Notes: generated by a model from the sequence alone, not told the origin. A stretch of DNA of 27,290 bases from DSOS01 sp035286585 (GCA_035286585.1 DATEDC010000120.1:1-27290); one strand, 5' to 3'; counted from the stretch's first letter, positions 7,893-15,845 are shown. Program-made: numbers and translations.

Positions 7893-8529
7893 CAGGCAGG
7901 CGGCGCTCCAGACGGCGCAGGCTGTCCTCCAGGTGTTCCTGGCGCACGCTGATGGTCATATCGCCGCGCGTGCGCTCATTCAGGCTGCGGACGATGTCTG
8001 TCAGACGGCGCAATCCACCCGTTACAGCGTCCGGATAGTCCATCGTGACCAGCAGCGCATAGATGTCATCCATGTGGATTAACAGGCGCTCTGCCTCCTC
8101 TGAATGACCATGGCGCAGGATGTCCAGGCAGCGGCGGCGCAATTCACCGACCGACTCGGCCATGCCTCTCAGGTAAGTGGCATGCTCCAATCCGAGGTCT
8201 TCCGGGGTGGGGGGCTCCTGGTTATTGATCAGGGCGTAAACGATACAGGCTTCAGCATATTCTTTGAGGGCATCCTGAGTGTAGCCGGCGTGATAAAGGT
8301 CAGGGTAGGCGTTCAAGTTATCGCGTAACTGCTCCACCAGGACTCTCGCCTGACTGAGATGATCCTGTGCAATGGCAGTCTCATCCCGATGAACGGCGCG
8401 GATGGCGTTGGCGCAGTGCCGGGTAAGGGTGCGTGTGTGCGCCAATGCCTGGTCTCGTCTCTGCGTTCGCTCCTCGAAGGAGAGGCGAATGCGCTCAGCG
8501 ATCAAATCGAGATTGTCCATGGGGGTCAT
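7870..8529 (-). CDS. Translin-family protein
   Basis: Translin and its partner TRAX form octameric shells that bind and, through TRAX, cut RNA; archaea carry homologues. This all-helical protein (219 residues, close to the usual 200-230) shows the family pattern throughout: HCANAIRAVHRDE (38-50), YHAGYTQDALKEYAEA (79-94), ATYLRGMAESVGELRRR (117-133), ERLLIHMDDIYALL (147-160), DYPDAVTGGLRRLTDIVR (164-181) and LNERTRGD (183-190). The acidic pair E90/E93 lies in the helix where TRAX has its catalytic glutamates (from memory of the family). The ATG overlaps the stop of the DUF3467 gene by 4 bp, and the 3' end overlaps the Cas4-like N-half by 23 bp. A nucleic-acid role with these neighbours is inference. 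Confidence 0.85.
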   Translation of the reverse strand: MTPMDNLDLIAERIRLSFEERTQRRDQALAHTRTLTRHCANAIRAVHRDETAIAQDHLSQARVLVEQLRDNLNAYPDLYHAGYTQDALKEYAEACIVYALINNQEPPTPEDLGLEHATYLRGMAESVGELRRRCLDILRHGHSEEAERLLIHMDDIYALLVTMDYPDAVTGGLRRLTDIVRSLNERTRGDMTISVRQEHLEDSLRRLERRLPDENNSSL

Positions 8530-8864
8530 TTCTCCGGCGGCTGACCGGGCGCGCCAGATTGGCGGAAGAGCTGGTCGGCCAGGGTCGAACCGCTGGGAAT
8601 GTTTATCTCGCCATACGCAGTCTCAAATCTTGACAGGTTTTCTGCCAGCGCCCGAAAGAATAATTTAGCGCCCAGCGGCGACATAATAATGCGGGATAGC
8701 ACCCTGGCCGGGGCGGTCCCCGGCAGAAGGTGAGCGAAATCGAATACCAGCTCGGAGGGCGAATGAGTGATGCGCACCATGTTGACGTATTCGATCTGCA
8801 GATCGGCGGGAACTTCTAAGGGTGGAAGCTGCGGATGCTGAGGTTTAGGAGGAGAAGATTCCAT
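8526..8864 (-). CDS. DUF3467 domain protein
   Basis: The protein has 112 residues. The body (IEYVNMVRITHSPSELVFDF, then GTAPARVLSRIIMSPLGAKL, then ENLSRFETAYGEI) matches DUF3467, a small family found in bacteria and archaea with no settled function. I chose ATG 8864, which has GGAG 6 nt upstream, over an upstream in-frame GTG at 8894. The first 20 residues are proline-rich and likely disordered. It is the first gene of the DUF3467-translin-nuclease set and overlaps translin by 4 bp. A GC-rich hairpin lies 35 nt upstream. Confidence 0.85.
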   Translation of the reverse strand: MESSPPKPQHPQLPPLEVPADLQIEYVNMVRITHSPSELVFDFAHLLPGTAPARVLSRIIMSPLGAKLFFRALAENLSRFETAYGEINIPSGSTLADQLFRQSGAPGQPPEK

Positions 8865-8898
8865 ACAGAGCTCCGTAATCGCTGAATAATGCACATTG

Positions 8899-8924
8899 CC
8901 CGCGCTCTCGCGAGAGAGCGCGGG
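8899..8924. repeat. Perfect GC-rich hairpin between ssb and the DUF3467 gene
   Basis: Two 11-bp arms (8899-8909 and 8914-8924) with a 4-nt loop. On the minus strand, in which both neighbours are read, no T run follows, so it is not a classical terminator. It could be an attenuator, an RNA processing or stabilising stem after ssb, or a protein-binding palindrome. Confidence 0.7.
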
Positions 8925-8983
8925 TTTCGCGTGTTAGGCCTTTGATGACCTCTTGACCCGTGGTCACCAGGATAAGTAACAGT

Positions 8984-9400
8984 CTAAAAAGGAATGTCGT
9001 CCTCTTCAGCCACGCCGGGCGCCTCTCCATAGGGAAGTTCGCCTTCGACTTCACCCCGGCTGGACAGGAATTTCACTGTGCTGGCGCTGACCTCGAAAGA
9101 CGCCCCGGGAGTGCCATCCTGGCGGTTCCAGATGCGCGGCCCGCCAGTTGCCTGGTCGGGCACCAGGCGGCCTTCGATGAGCACCTTGCTGCCCTTGCGC
9201 AGGTACTGGTTGCACGCCTCGGCTGACCTCCCCCAGGTGGAGACGCGGAACCAGATGGTCTCCTTGACCGAGTTGCCATCTGAAGCGGTATACTGCCGGC
9301 TGGTGGCGACGTTGAAGTTCGTCACCGCCTGGCCGCTGGGAGTATAGCGCATCTCGGGATCCCGGCCCAGATTACCAACAATAATAATGGTGTGGTACAT
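8984..9400 (-). CDS. ssb: Single-stranded DNA-binding protein
   Basis: SSB coats single-stranded DNA in replication and repair. The 138-residue protein has the OB-fold signature IIIVGNLGRDPEMRYTPSG, then NFNVATSR, ETIWFRVSTWG and KGSKVLIEGRL, followed by a short acidic tail ending DDIPF, the docking peptide for partner proteins. I chose ATG 9400: it begins the first beta strand and has AAGGAG 6 nt upstream, while the frame continues open to 9478 without a better start. It precedes the DUF3467-translin-nuclease genes on the same strand; the 119-bp gap contains a hairpin. Confidence 0.95.
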   Translation of the reverse strand: MYHTIIIVGNLGRDPEMRYTPSGQAVTNFNVATSRQYTASDGNSVKETIWFRVSTWGRSAEACNQYLRKGSKVLIEGRLVPDQATGGPRIWNRQDGTPGASFEVSASTVKFLSSRGEVEGELPYGEAPGVAEEDDIPF

Positions 9401-9441
9401 GGGTTTCTCCTTTTTTTCGACGAGCGGTCTGTCTTTTTGTT

Positions 9442-9460
9442 CCGGGCGACCGCCGCCCGG
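9442..9460. repeat. Leader hairpin upstream of ssb
   Basis: Seven-bp GC arms (9442-9448 and 9454-9460) around a 5-nt loop lie in the 149-bp gap between the methyltransferase stop and ssb. On the minus strand the stem is followed by AACAAAAAG, so it is not a terminator. A TACAAT at about 9499-9504 is a possible -10 for ssb, but no good -35 accompanies it. Confidence 0.4.
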
Positions 9461-9549
9461 GGCAGAACCTGGTTTCACTCGCCGGATAATCAGAACAATT
9501 GTACACTAAATCAGCAAAAATTTGTAGGGTATTCGAGACGAAAGGACGC

Positions 9550-10398
9550 TCAGCCATTGCGGAACTGCAAGCAGTAGTGGTGAAATGTGTTGCTCACCCA
9601 GGCGCTGCCCAGGCCGTATGGGGAGAGGGGTTGATTATCCTGCACCCATATTTTTTCATCTTTCAGCGTGTATATCTGCCCCAACTGCCTCGCCAGATCC
9701 CAGGCGAGCGGGTAGATCACACCGCCCTTTTTTACGTTTTTGACGATGATGGTCAGATAAGCTTTGGGCTTTAGATATGGCTGCAGGGCTGCGTAAATTC
9801 TGGAAAGCCTATGCAAGAACTCGTCATAATCGCGGATATTGCCCAGATCTTGCGGGTCGTCTGAATACACCACGTCCAGCTCGGTTGAGGAACGGCGCGC
9901 CCGCTGCGTCCCTGCGCCGCGGGCGTGGAGCATATCCCAATAGGGGGGCGAAGTGAGCACGTAATCGATCTGGGGAATGCGATGCACAGCGAATATCTCA
10001 GCGATATGGGCAGCGTCGGCGTGGACCACCCTGGCAGAGAGATTAGCTGAATTCTCGCCGAGGGCAGCGAGCTCATCCGCCACGACCTGGGCAGCGATCC
10101 TGGCATAATCCGGGTTCAGCTCGATGCCATAACCGTGCCTGCCACTGCGCAGGGCGGCAACCAGCGTGCTGCCGGTGCCAACCATCGGGTCGAAAACCAC
10201 CTGACCGCGCTTGGTGAAAAACTCGATGAATTCCTGGGCCAGAGTCTCCGGAAACTTGGCAGGGTGGCGCATGACATCTTTGCGCCGGGGCGGCGGGTTG
10301 TGGATGAACCAGGATTTCTGAAACTTGAGCCATTCTTTGGGGAGCAGGTCGTTGAGGCGATTGACAAACGGTCTCTTTGGGTGTTGGTTATTGATCAA
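9550..10398 (-). CDS. Solitary site-specific DNA methyltransferase (N4-C/N6-A, beta class)
   Basis: The 282-residue AdoMet-dependent methyltransferase has the catalytic motif TSPPYWDML (motif IV) after the target-recognition start and the AdoMet motif FDPMVGTGSTLVAAL (motif I), with GYGIELNPDYA as motif II. In this copy motif I comes first (about 69-83) and motif IV follows (about 150). The N-terminal LPKEWLKFQKSW segment is typical of a chromosomal subgroup. TSPPY suggests N4-cytosine, but N6-adenine is possible. No restriction endonuclease lies nearby, so it is probably a solitary regulatory or housekeeping methylase. The TTG start overlaps the lipoprotein stop (TTGA), which indicates one transcript with purA. 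Confidence 0.88.
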   Translation of the reverse strand: MINNQHPKRPFVNRLNDLLPKEWLKFQKSWFIHNPPPRRKDVMRHPAKFPETLAQEFIEFFTKRGQVVFDPMVGTGSTLVAALRSGRHGYGIELNPDYARIAAQVVADELAALGENSANLSARVVHADAAHIAEIFAVHRIPQIDYVLTSPPYWDMLHARGAGTQRARRSSTELDVVYSDDPQDLGNIRDYDEFLHRLSRIYAALQPYLKPKAYLTIIVKNVKKGGVIYPLAWDLARQLGQIYTLKDEKIWVQDNQPLSPYGLGSAWVSNTFHHYCLQFRNG

Positions 10399-11261
10399 CG
10401 GCCGACCTCGCGCACAACCAGATTGGAAAACGAGATGGTCACTGCGTTTTCTCCGGCCGAGCGGACGAAAACGCCGATCATCCCGGTAGCCAGGGAAGGG
10501 TCCTGCACGGTGAACTGCAGCTCGTCATTGATGTAGAAACGCATCTCTTTGCCTTGCGCCTGTACCGCAAGGCGAGAGCTGGAAGGCGCCCCTGGCGGTA
10601 CCGCGCCGCTCAGCGTCCAGGATTGGGGAGAGGAAGCTTTTCCCTTGAAGTATTTATCCAGCCGGGTCTGCCCATCGCAGGAGAGCGAAAACCGGTAGAA
10701 TTCGAGAGCCGGGGAGACGCGCAGCAGGAGGCCATATTCATCCTGGCCGCGGCACAGGCTGGGGCTGGCGGTGATCTCCAGGTAGAAATCCTCAAGCACA
10801 GGTTCCTTGCGCAGGCTGAACAGATAGCCTCCTGGCTGATTCAGCGCCAGGGTGAGGGCGTTCTTTCCCAGGGCTATGCTGGTGGTTTCCGTCCGGATCA
10901 GCGACCACAACGAGGCTTCGCTGAAATCGTCGGTGAAAAGGATCGCTCCTGTCTCAGTTCTTTGAGTCGGGGTCATCCTGATCCCGAGGGTGGGTACGAG
11001 GGTAGAAGTCGCAGTTGGCGGGAACCAGATGGTTGTCGCCGTAGGCTGCGCTGTCGTCGTCGGAGCCGGTTCGATAATAGGCGCTGACGATTGAGCAGGG
11101 ACCTCGGAAATTGGCTGAGGCGCTGCAGGATTACAGGCTGCCAGGGTCAGGATCAAAATACACCAAACCAGGATGCGACCAATCAACCAGCTTCCTTGAA
11201 TAGTACCAGCCGGCCATCTAACGGTCGGCCTGATCAAAGCAGTGAGCGACCTGTCATTCAA
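10395..11261 (-). CDS. Lipoprotein with LamG/DUF1080-like beta domain
   Basis: A signal segment (about 27-42) ends in a lipobox LTLAAC with C43 as the lipidated residue. A Pro/Thr-rich linker follows (44-95), then an all-beta domain (about 105-288: TDDFSEASLWSLI, then YGLLLRVSPALEFYRFSLSC, AQGKEMRFYINDEL and MIGVFVRSAGENAVTISFSNLVV). This is a concanavalin-like fold typical of Chloroflexota surface proteins; no catalytic residues can be assigned. TTG 11261 (AGGTGA upstream, 8 bp overlap with purA) gives a long N-terminus. TTG 11186, with AAGGA upstream, would give a compact lipoprotein signal starting MIGRILVW and may be the real start. Genes on both sides overlap it. Confidence 0.8.
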   Translation of the reverse strand: MNDRSLTALIRPTVRWPAGTIQGSWLIGRILVWCILILTLAACNPAAPQPISEVPAQSSAPIIEPAPTTTAQPTATTIWFPPTATSTLVPTLGIRMTPTQRTETGAILFTDDFSEASLWSLIRTETTSIALGKNALTLALNQPGGYLFSLRKEPVLEDFYLEITASPSLCRGQDEYGLLLRVSPALEFYRFSLSCDGQTRLDKYFKGKASSPQSWTLSGAVPPGAPSSSRLAVQAQGKEMRFYINDELQFTVQDPSLATGMIGVFVRSAGENAVTISFSNLVVREVGR

Positions 11262-12546
11262 TTTCGATCACCTGGTCGCGTTCGGGACCCACCGAGATCA
11301 ATCGTACGGGCACCCCGCACAGCTCTTCGATGCGCAGAATATATGCCCGCGCCTGGGGAGGGAGCTGCTCCCAGCGCCTCACCGAGCCAAGATCCTGCTG
11401 CCAGCCAGCCATCTCTTCGTAGACCGGCTCGAATTTCGAGAGCTCGCCCGGTCCGAATGGAAGTTCATTGATCGTCTGGCCGTTATGCCGGTAAGCGAGG
11501 ACGATCTTCAGCGGGTGCAAGCCAGTGAGGATGTCCAGCTTGGTGATGGTCAGCTCGGTGAAACCGTTGATTCGGGTCGCGTAGCGCAGCAGCACCAGAT
11601 CCAACCAGCCCACCCGACGCGGCCGCCCCGTGGTCGTCCCAAACTCATCCCAGGGATGCTCACCCGTGCCACGCAGGTGGTCGGCAACCTCACCGGATAC
11701 CTCGCTGGGGAATGGGCCGGCGCCGACGCGGGTTTGAAACGCTTTTGTAACCCCAATAATCCGTTCGACGCATCCCACCCCCACACCCAGGCCGATCAAG
11801 GCGCCAGCGGCTGTCGGATTGGAGCTGGTCACAAAGGGATAGGATCCGTGATCCAGATCGAGCAAGGTTCCCTGAGCGCCTTCTGCAAGAACCCGCTCGC
11901 CGCGCGCCAGCGCTCCCGCCAACAGCCCGGATACATCGGCGATGTAAGGGCGCAGTAAACGGGCCTGCTCGCTGAGCTGCATGACGACTGCCCTGGCATC
12001 CAATGGTTCAGCGTCATAGATTTTCGCGATCTGGGTGTTGATGGTTTTGACGTGTTCTTCTACAGCGTCCGCGAAGCTCTCAACGTCCAGCATTTCACCC
12101 ATTCTGATGCCGGAACGGGATACTTTGTCGGTATACGCCGGACCAATGCCTCTCAAGGTTGTGCCGATCGCAGCCGTGCCGCGGGCGGCCTCTTGGGCTG
12201 CATCCAGCGCCCGATGGGCGGGCGTCAGAACATGCGCCGCATAGGAGATACGCAATCTAACCGGCGTTACCCTGATCCCGGATGACTCGAGCGAGTGCAT
12301 TTCAACCAATAACGTATCGGGATTCACCACCAACCCGTTGCCGATCAAGCCCGTGGTGTGGGGGTGGATGATGCCGGAGGGTATCAGGTGGAGCCTGAAG
12401 GTTGAGCTGCCCACAGTAACCGTATGACCGGCGTTGTCACCGCCGTTGTAACGAGCGACGTAATCTGCCCGGGCAGATAGCAGATCTACAACCCTGCCTT
12501 TGCCTTCGTCGCCCCATTGGCTGCCGACGATAATATCTAAGGGCAT
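11254..12546 (-). CDS. purA: Adenylosuccinate synthetase
   Basis: PurA makes adenylosuccinate from IMP, aspartate and GTP, the first committed step to AMP. The 430-residue length fits. The motifs are intact: VGSQWGDEGKG (P-loop and catalytic Asp), YNGGDNAGHTV with the catalytic His, GTTLRGIGPAYTDK, EGAQGTLLDLDHGSYPFVTS, TTTGRPRRVGWLDL and the C-terminal ISVGPERDQVI. I chose ATG 12546, which has AAGGAG 6 nt upstream and directly precedes the first strand. The lipoprotein gene overlaps its end by 8 bp. It is divergent from the SDR gene at 12670. Confidence 0.97.
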   Translation of the reverse strand: MPLDIIVGSQWGDEGKGRVVDLLSARADYVARYNGGDNAGHTVTVGSSTFRLHLIPSGIIHPHTTGLIGNGLVVNPDTLLVEMHSLESSGIRVTPVRLRISYAAHVLTPAHRALDAAQEAARGTAAIGTTLRGIGPAYTDKVSRSGIRMGEMLDVESFADAVEEHVKTINTQIAKIYDAEPLDARAVVMQLSEQARLLRPYIADVSGLLAGALARGERVLAEGAQGTLLDLDHGSYPFVTSSNPTAAGALIGLGVGVGCVERIIGVTKAFQTRVGAGPFPSEVSGEVADHLRGTGEHPWDEFGTTTGRPRRVGWLDLVLLRYATRINGFTELTITKLDILTGLHPLKIVLAYRHNGQTINELPFGPGELSKFEPVYEEMAGWQQDLGSVRRWEQLPPQARAYILRIEELCGVPVRLISVGPERDQVIEIE

Positions 12547-12616
12547 GCGGAACTCCTTCGATCCTGCAGCATAGCGAGCATTATTCAAAGGTGATGTAAA
12601 ATTGTGCTGTGTATTC

Positions 12617-12646
12617 ATTCTAGCATAGAGGGCGATAAAATCGCAA
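12617..12646 (-). promoter_or_regulatory. Possible sigma-70-type promoter for purA
   Basis: On the minus strand TTGCGA (12646-12641) and TAGAAT (12622-12617) are 18 bp apart, within the 123-bp divergent gap between purA and the SDR gene. The -10 is good and the -35 fair. The leader to the purA ATG would be about 65 nt. No comparably good promoter is visible for the divergent gene. Confidence 0.45.
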
Positions 12647-12669
12647 ATCAAACATCGAAGGAGACGCCA

Positions 12670-13683
12670 ATGCGCAAAAAAATCGTCTTGATCACCGGAG
12701 CAGCCGGGGAAATAGGGCAGGCGCTAATTGAGAGCCTGGTGGAGAGGGGCAGCCACCCCCTGGTTACCCTTGACCTGCAACCATTGCCCGCCAACCTGGC
12801 TGGCAAGACAACTCACCACCAAGGGGACATTCTGGATAAAGCTTTGCTCTCTCGCCTGGTCAGCGAGTACGAGATCGAAACGATTTACCATTTAGCTGCG
12901 CTGCTCTCCACTCGCAGCGAGTTTACCCCTGAGGCGGCGCACCGGGTCAACGTGGAGGGCACGCTGGTGCTGCTGCAGCTCGCAGCCGAGCAATCCGAAT
13001 GGCGGGGCAGGCCAGTCAAATTCATATTCCCGAGCTCTATTGCAGCGTACGGTATGCCCGACCTGGAGACCAAGATTAAATACGCCCGGGTACGCGAGTG
13101 GGAATGGAATTATCCCCGCACGATGTACGGATGCAATAAGCTGTATTGTGAGCAGTTAGGCATCTACTTCAGCGATTACTACCGACAGCTTGCGGTTGAC
13201 CGACCGGTGATGCTCGATTTTCGCTCCCTTCGCTTCCCTGGGCTAATCAGCGCTGCTACTGTGCCGAGCGGCGGCACCAGCGATTACGGCCCTGAGATGC
13301 TGCATGCCGCAGCCAAAGGGGAGCCTTACGCCTGTTTCGTGCGCCAGGATGTGCGCATACCCTTTATGGTCATGCCCGACGCGGTCACCGCGCTCTCGTG
13401 CCTGACAGATGCGCCCCGGGAGGCTATCAGCCGGCGGGTTTACAATGTAACAAGTTTCAGCCTCAGCGCGTCTGATTTTCATCAGCAGGTGCTGAAATAC
13501 TTCCCCGACGCCTGCATCACCTTCGAGCCGGATCACAAGCGCCAGGGCATTGTGGATAGCTGGCCAGCGGACCTGGACGACAGCGCCGCGCGGCGTGACT
13601 GGGGCTGGTCGCCTGACTACGGTCTGGAGCGGTCTTTTGCTGAATATCTTGTCCCGAATATACGCCAGCAATATCAAGCCTGA
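12670..13683 (+). CDS. NAD-dependent epimerase/dehydratase family, L-threonine 3-dehydrogenase type
   Basis: The 337-residue extended SDR has the NAD motif ITGAAGEIGQ near the N-terminus, the DI of the next strand (HQGDI), YHLAALLS, the catalytic FPSSIAAYG and the YGCNK (YxxxK) pair. The later region FRSLRFPGLIS, then GGTSDYGPEM and PFMVMPDAV, is characteristic of the short-chain L-threonine dehydrogenases that oxidise threonine to 2-amino-3-ketobutyrate. Substrate assignment is from family resemblance and could be a related sugar epimerase. ATG 12670 has AAGGAG 6 nt upstream. It heads a three-gene rightward unit; the next ATG lies 3 bp after its stop. Confidence 0.82.
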   Translation: MRKKIVLITGAAGEIGQALIESLVERGSHPLVTLDLQPLPANLAGKTTHHQGDILDKALLSRLVSEYEIETIYHLAALLSTRSEFTPEAAHRVNVEGTLVLLQLAAEQSEWRGRPVKFIFPSSIAAYGMPDLETKIKYARVREWEWNYPRTMYGCNKLYCEQLGIYFSDYYRQLAVDRPVMLDFRSLRFPGLISAATVPSGGTSDYGPEMLHAAAKGEPYACFVRQDVRIPFMVMPDAVTALSCLTDAPREAISRRVYNVTSFSLSASDFHQQVLKYFPDACITFEPDHKRQGIVDSWPADLDDSAARRDWGWSPDYGLERSFAEYLVPNIRQQYQA

Positions 13684-13686
13684 AAA

Positions 13687-14844
13687 ATGGAATTTGGGAT
13701 AGCGGGTGAATACTCTCCCGGTCCGATCGTTCTGTTTGGGTCGGGAGAAACTTCTCCGAGCGGCAGAAAGATTTTCGAATCGGTTTTCCGGCGTCTGCCA
13801 GAACAACCATTGGTGACCTTGTTAGAAACGCCGGCCGGTTTTGAGCTAAATTCCGCGCAGGTCATCGGGCGCATTGGAGATTTGATCGCTCAGAGACTGC
13901 AAAACTACAAACCCCAGATTACCATCATCCCTGCCCGCAAGCGGGGTACAGATTTCAGCCCTGAGAATCCGGTGATTATTGAACCGATCTACCGTGCAGA
14001 CATGATCTTTATGGGACCAGGCAGTCCCACGTACGCGGTCAGGCAGTTAAAGGACAGCCTGGCATGGGGTGCCATCATGGCGAGCCATCGCCTGGGGGCT
14101 GCCCTCGTGCTGGCGAGCGCTGCCGTGGTGGCAATCAGCGCTTTTGCGCTTCCCGTGTATGAGATTTACAAAGTGGGCGAGGAGTTGCACTGGAAACAGG
14201 GCTTGAACCTGTTGAGCCATTACGGTTTGCAAATGGTCTTTATCCCCCATTGGAATAATAATGATGGCGGGGAAACCCTGGATACCAGCCGCTGTTACAT
14301 GGGGCGGGAGCGGTTCAGCCGCCTGATCGAGTTATTGCCACCCAACTTGACCATCATCGGGATCGATGAAAAGACCGGGCTGTTGATCGATCCGGGAACC
14401 GGTGTATGCGAGGTTGTCGGGTCAGGCGGCGTGACGCTGATTCATACCGGTCAGCCGCACGAAGGCGCATTTTCAGCAACCGAGCTGCAGGAGATTGGGC
14501 TGGATGAGGTTGCCTTGAACAGGCAGGGTCACATCCATCATTTTAGCTCCGGGGAATCATTCTCCCTCGTCCGACTGGGATCGTTCAGAGTTCCGCAGGC
14601 TAGTTCTGGCTTGCCTGAGGAACTCTGGCGGCACGCCCTGAAGGTGCATCACGCTGAGCGGGATCGCGCAGAAGTAGAGGTGAGACCACCCCCTGAAGTG
14701 CTCCACATGGTCCAGCAAAGGGAGAAAGCTCGAGATGAACAAGATTGGCTTGCGGCAGACCGCCTGCGCGCTAAATTAGAGAAGTTAGGCTGGCGAGTGA
14801 AAGATACCCAGGCAGGATCTGTGGTGGAAAGATTTGATCCTTAG
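13687..14844 (+). CDS. Peptidase S51/class I amidotransferase-like protein with CysRS-type C-terminal tail
   Basis: The 385-residue protein has two parts. Residues about 12-260 show the S51 (cyanophycinase/aspartyl dipeptidase) fold: IVLFGSGETSPSG, MGPGSPTYAVRQL, the nucleophile-elbow region LVLASAAVV with S144, and GIDEKTGLLID, which resembles the GIDE.TAL strand of cyanophycinases. Cyanophycinase has GxSAGA at the elbow; here it is ASAA, so activity is uncertain. Residues about 344-383 (QREKARDEQDWLAADRLR, then LGWRVKDTQAG) match the C-terminal end of cysteinyl-tRNA synthetase. The start has no clear ribosome site and relies on coupling to the upstream gene, 3 bp away. Function is unknown. 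Confidence 0.78.
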   Translation: MEFGIAGEYSPGPIVLFGSGETSPSGRKIFESVFRRLPEQPLVTLLETPAGFELNSAQVIGRIGDLIAQRLQNYKPQITIIPARKRGTDFSPENPVIIEPIYRADMIFMGPGSPTYAVRQLKDSLAWGAIMASHRLGAALVLASAAVVAISAFALPVYEIYKVGEELHWKQGLNLLSHYGLQMVFIPHWNNNDGGETLDTSRCYMGRERFSRLIELLPPNLTIIGIDEKTGLLIDPGTGVCEVVGSGGVTLIHTGQPHEGAFSATELQEIGLDEVALNRQGHIHHFSSGESFSLVRLGSFRVPQASSGLPEELWRHALKVHHAERDRAEVEVRPPPEVLHMVQQREKARDEQDWLAADRLRAKLEKLGWRVKDTQAGSVVERFDP

Positions 14845-14873
14845 AGCGGAGCATAGGTGATAGAGGTTTTCAT

Positions 14874-15782
14874 ATGGGAGAAGAATTAAAAGTTGGCTAC
14901 ATTGGTCTTGGATTGATGGGAAAATCCATCGCTCGCAACATATTAAAGGCTGGCTACCCATTGGTCGTTCATAACCGCAGCCGAGGATCGGTGGAGGAAT
15001 TGGTTTTGGAAGGCGCAAAACCTGCCAGCAGGCCGGCGGAAGTGGCAGCACAGGTGGATGTCGTTTTCACCAATCTACCTGATTCTCCGGATGTGGAGCA
15101 GGTCGCGCTGGGAGCGGGAGGGATCATTACCGGCGCCCATGCCGGGTTGATTTTCGTGGATAATTCCACGATTAAGCCAGCAACGGCTCGAAAAATCGCC
15201 GCCGAAATGGCCGAGAGGGGCGTTTCCTGCCTGGATGCGCCGGTGAGCGGCGGGGATATTGGCGCTCGCCAGGGAACACTGGCGATCATGGTTGGTGGGC
15301 CAGCCCAGGCATTTGAGCGGGTGAGGCCGGTATTTCAAGCGATTGGCAAGACGATCACCCATGTGGGCGAAGCGGGTGCGGGTCAAATTGCCAAAGCTGC
15401 CAACCAGATTATGGTTGCAGCGCAGATGGTGGCAATGGCGGAGCTGCTCATTTTCGCCCAAAAATCGGGCGCAGACCCTCGCAAGGTGGTCGAGGCGATC
15501 CAGGGAGGCGCTGCCCAATGCTGGACGTTGGATGTAAAGCCAGCGCGCTTGTTCGTCGGGAACCGCACCCCGGGTTTCAAAGCTTACATGCAGGCGAAAG
15601 ATTTAGGTATCGTACTGGATACCGCTCGCCAGTACGGCATACCCTTGCCGGCTACCGGGATCAATGCGCAACTCTTTAACGCCATGTTGGAGATGGGCAT
15701 GGCGGAACTGGATAACTCGGCGATTATCGCGGTGATCGAACTTCTGGCGGGTGCGAAACTTGCAGAATATCGCGAAGCCTGA
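14874..15782 (+). CDS. 2-hydroxy-3-oxopropionate (tartronate semialdehyde) reductase-like beta-hydroxyacid dehydrogenase
   Basis: The NAD(P)-dependent dehydrogenase has 302 residues. The cofactor motif GYIGLGLMGKSIARNIL opens the protein, followed by VFTNLPDSPDV, the substrate motif CLDAPVSGGDIGARQGTLA and the catalytic-lysine segment GAGQIAKAANQIM. This is the GarR/GlxR/HIBADH family pattern; the DAPVSGG form favours tartronate semialdehyde reductase, but 3-hydroxyisobutyrate or succinic semialdehyde reduction is possible. ATG 14874 has GAGG about 8 nt upstream. It is the third gene of the unit that begins with the threonine-dehydrogenase-type SDR, which suggests hydroxy/amino-acid catabolism. 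Confidence 0.85.
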   Translation: MGEELKVGYIGLGLMGKSIARNILKAGYPLVVHNRSRGSVEELVLEGAKPASRPAEVAAQVDVVFTNLPDSPDVEQVALGAGGIITGAHAGLIFVDNSTIKPATARKIAAEMAERGVSCLDAPVSGGDIGARQGTLAIMVGGPAQAFERVRPVFQAIGKTITHVGEAGAGQIAKAANQIMVAAQMVAMAELLIFAQKSGADPRKVVEAIQGGAAQCWTLDVKPARLFVGNRTPGFKAYMQAKDLGIVLDTARQYGIPLPATGINAQLFNAMLEMGMAELDNSAIIAVIELLAGAKLAEYREA

Positions 15783-15817
15783 AGCCGGTCGAACCGCCGA
15801 ACCGCGAGCGTAGTTAT

Positions 15818-15845
15818 TGCAACTATTTCCCCATCCCTGCGTATA
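15818..15845 (+). promoter_or_regulatory. ECF-type promoter upstream of the sigma factor gene
   Basis: TGCAAC (15818-15823), 16 bp, then CGTATA (15840-15845). This differs at one base from the Bacillus SigW-class consensus (TGAAAC-N16-CGTATA). It lies 53 bp upstream of an ECF sigma gene and is therefore a likely autoregulatory promoter. Confidence 0.65.
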
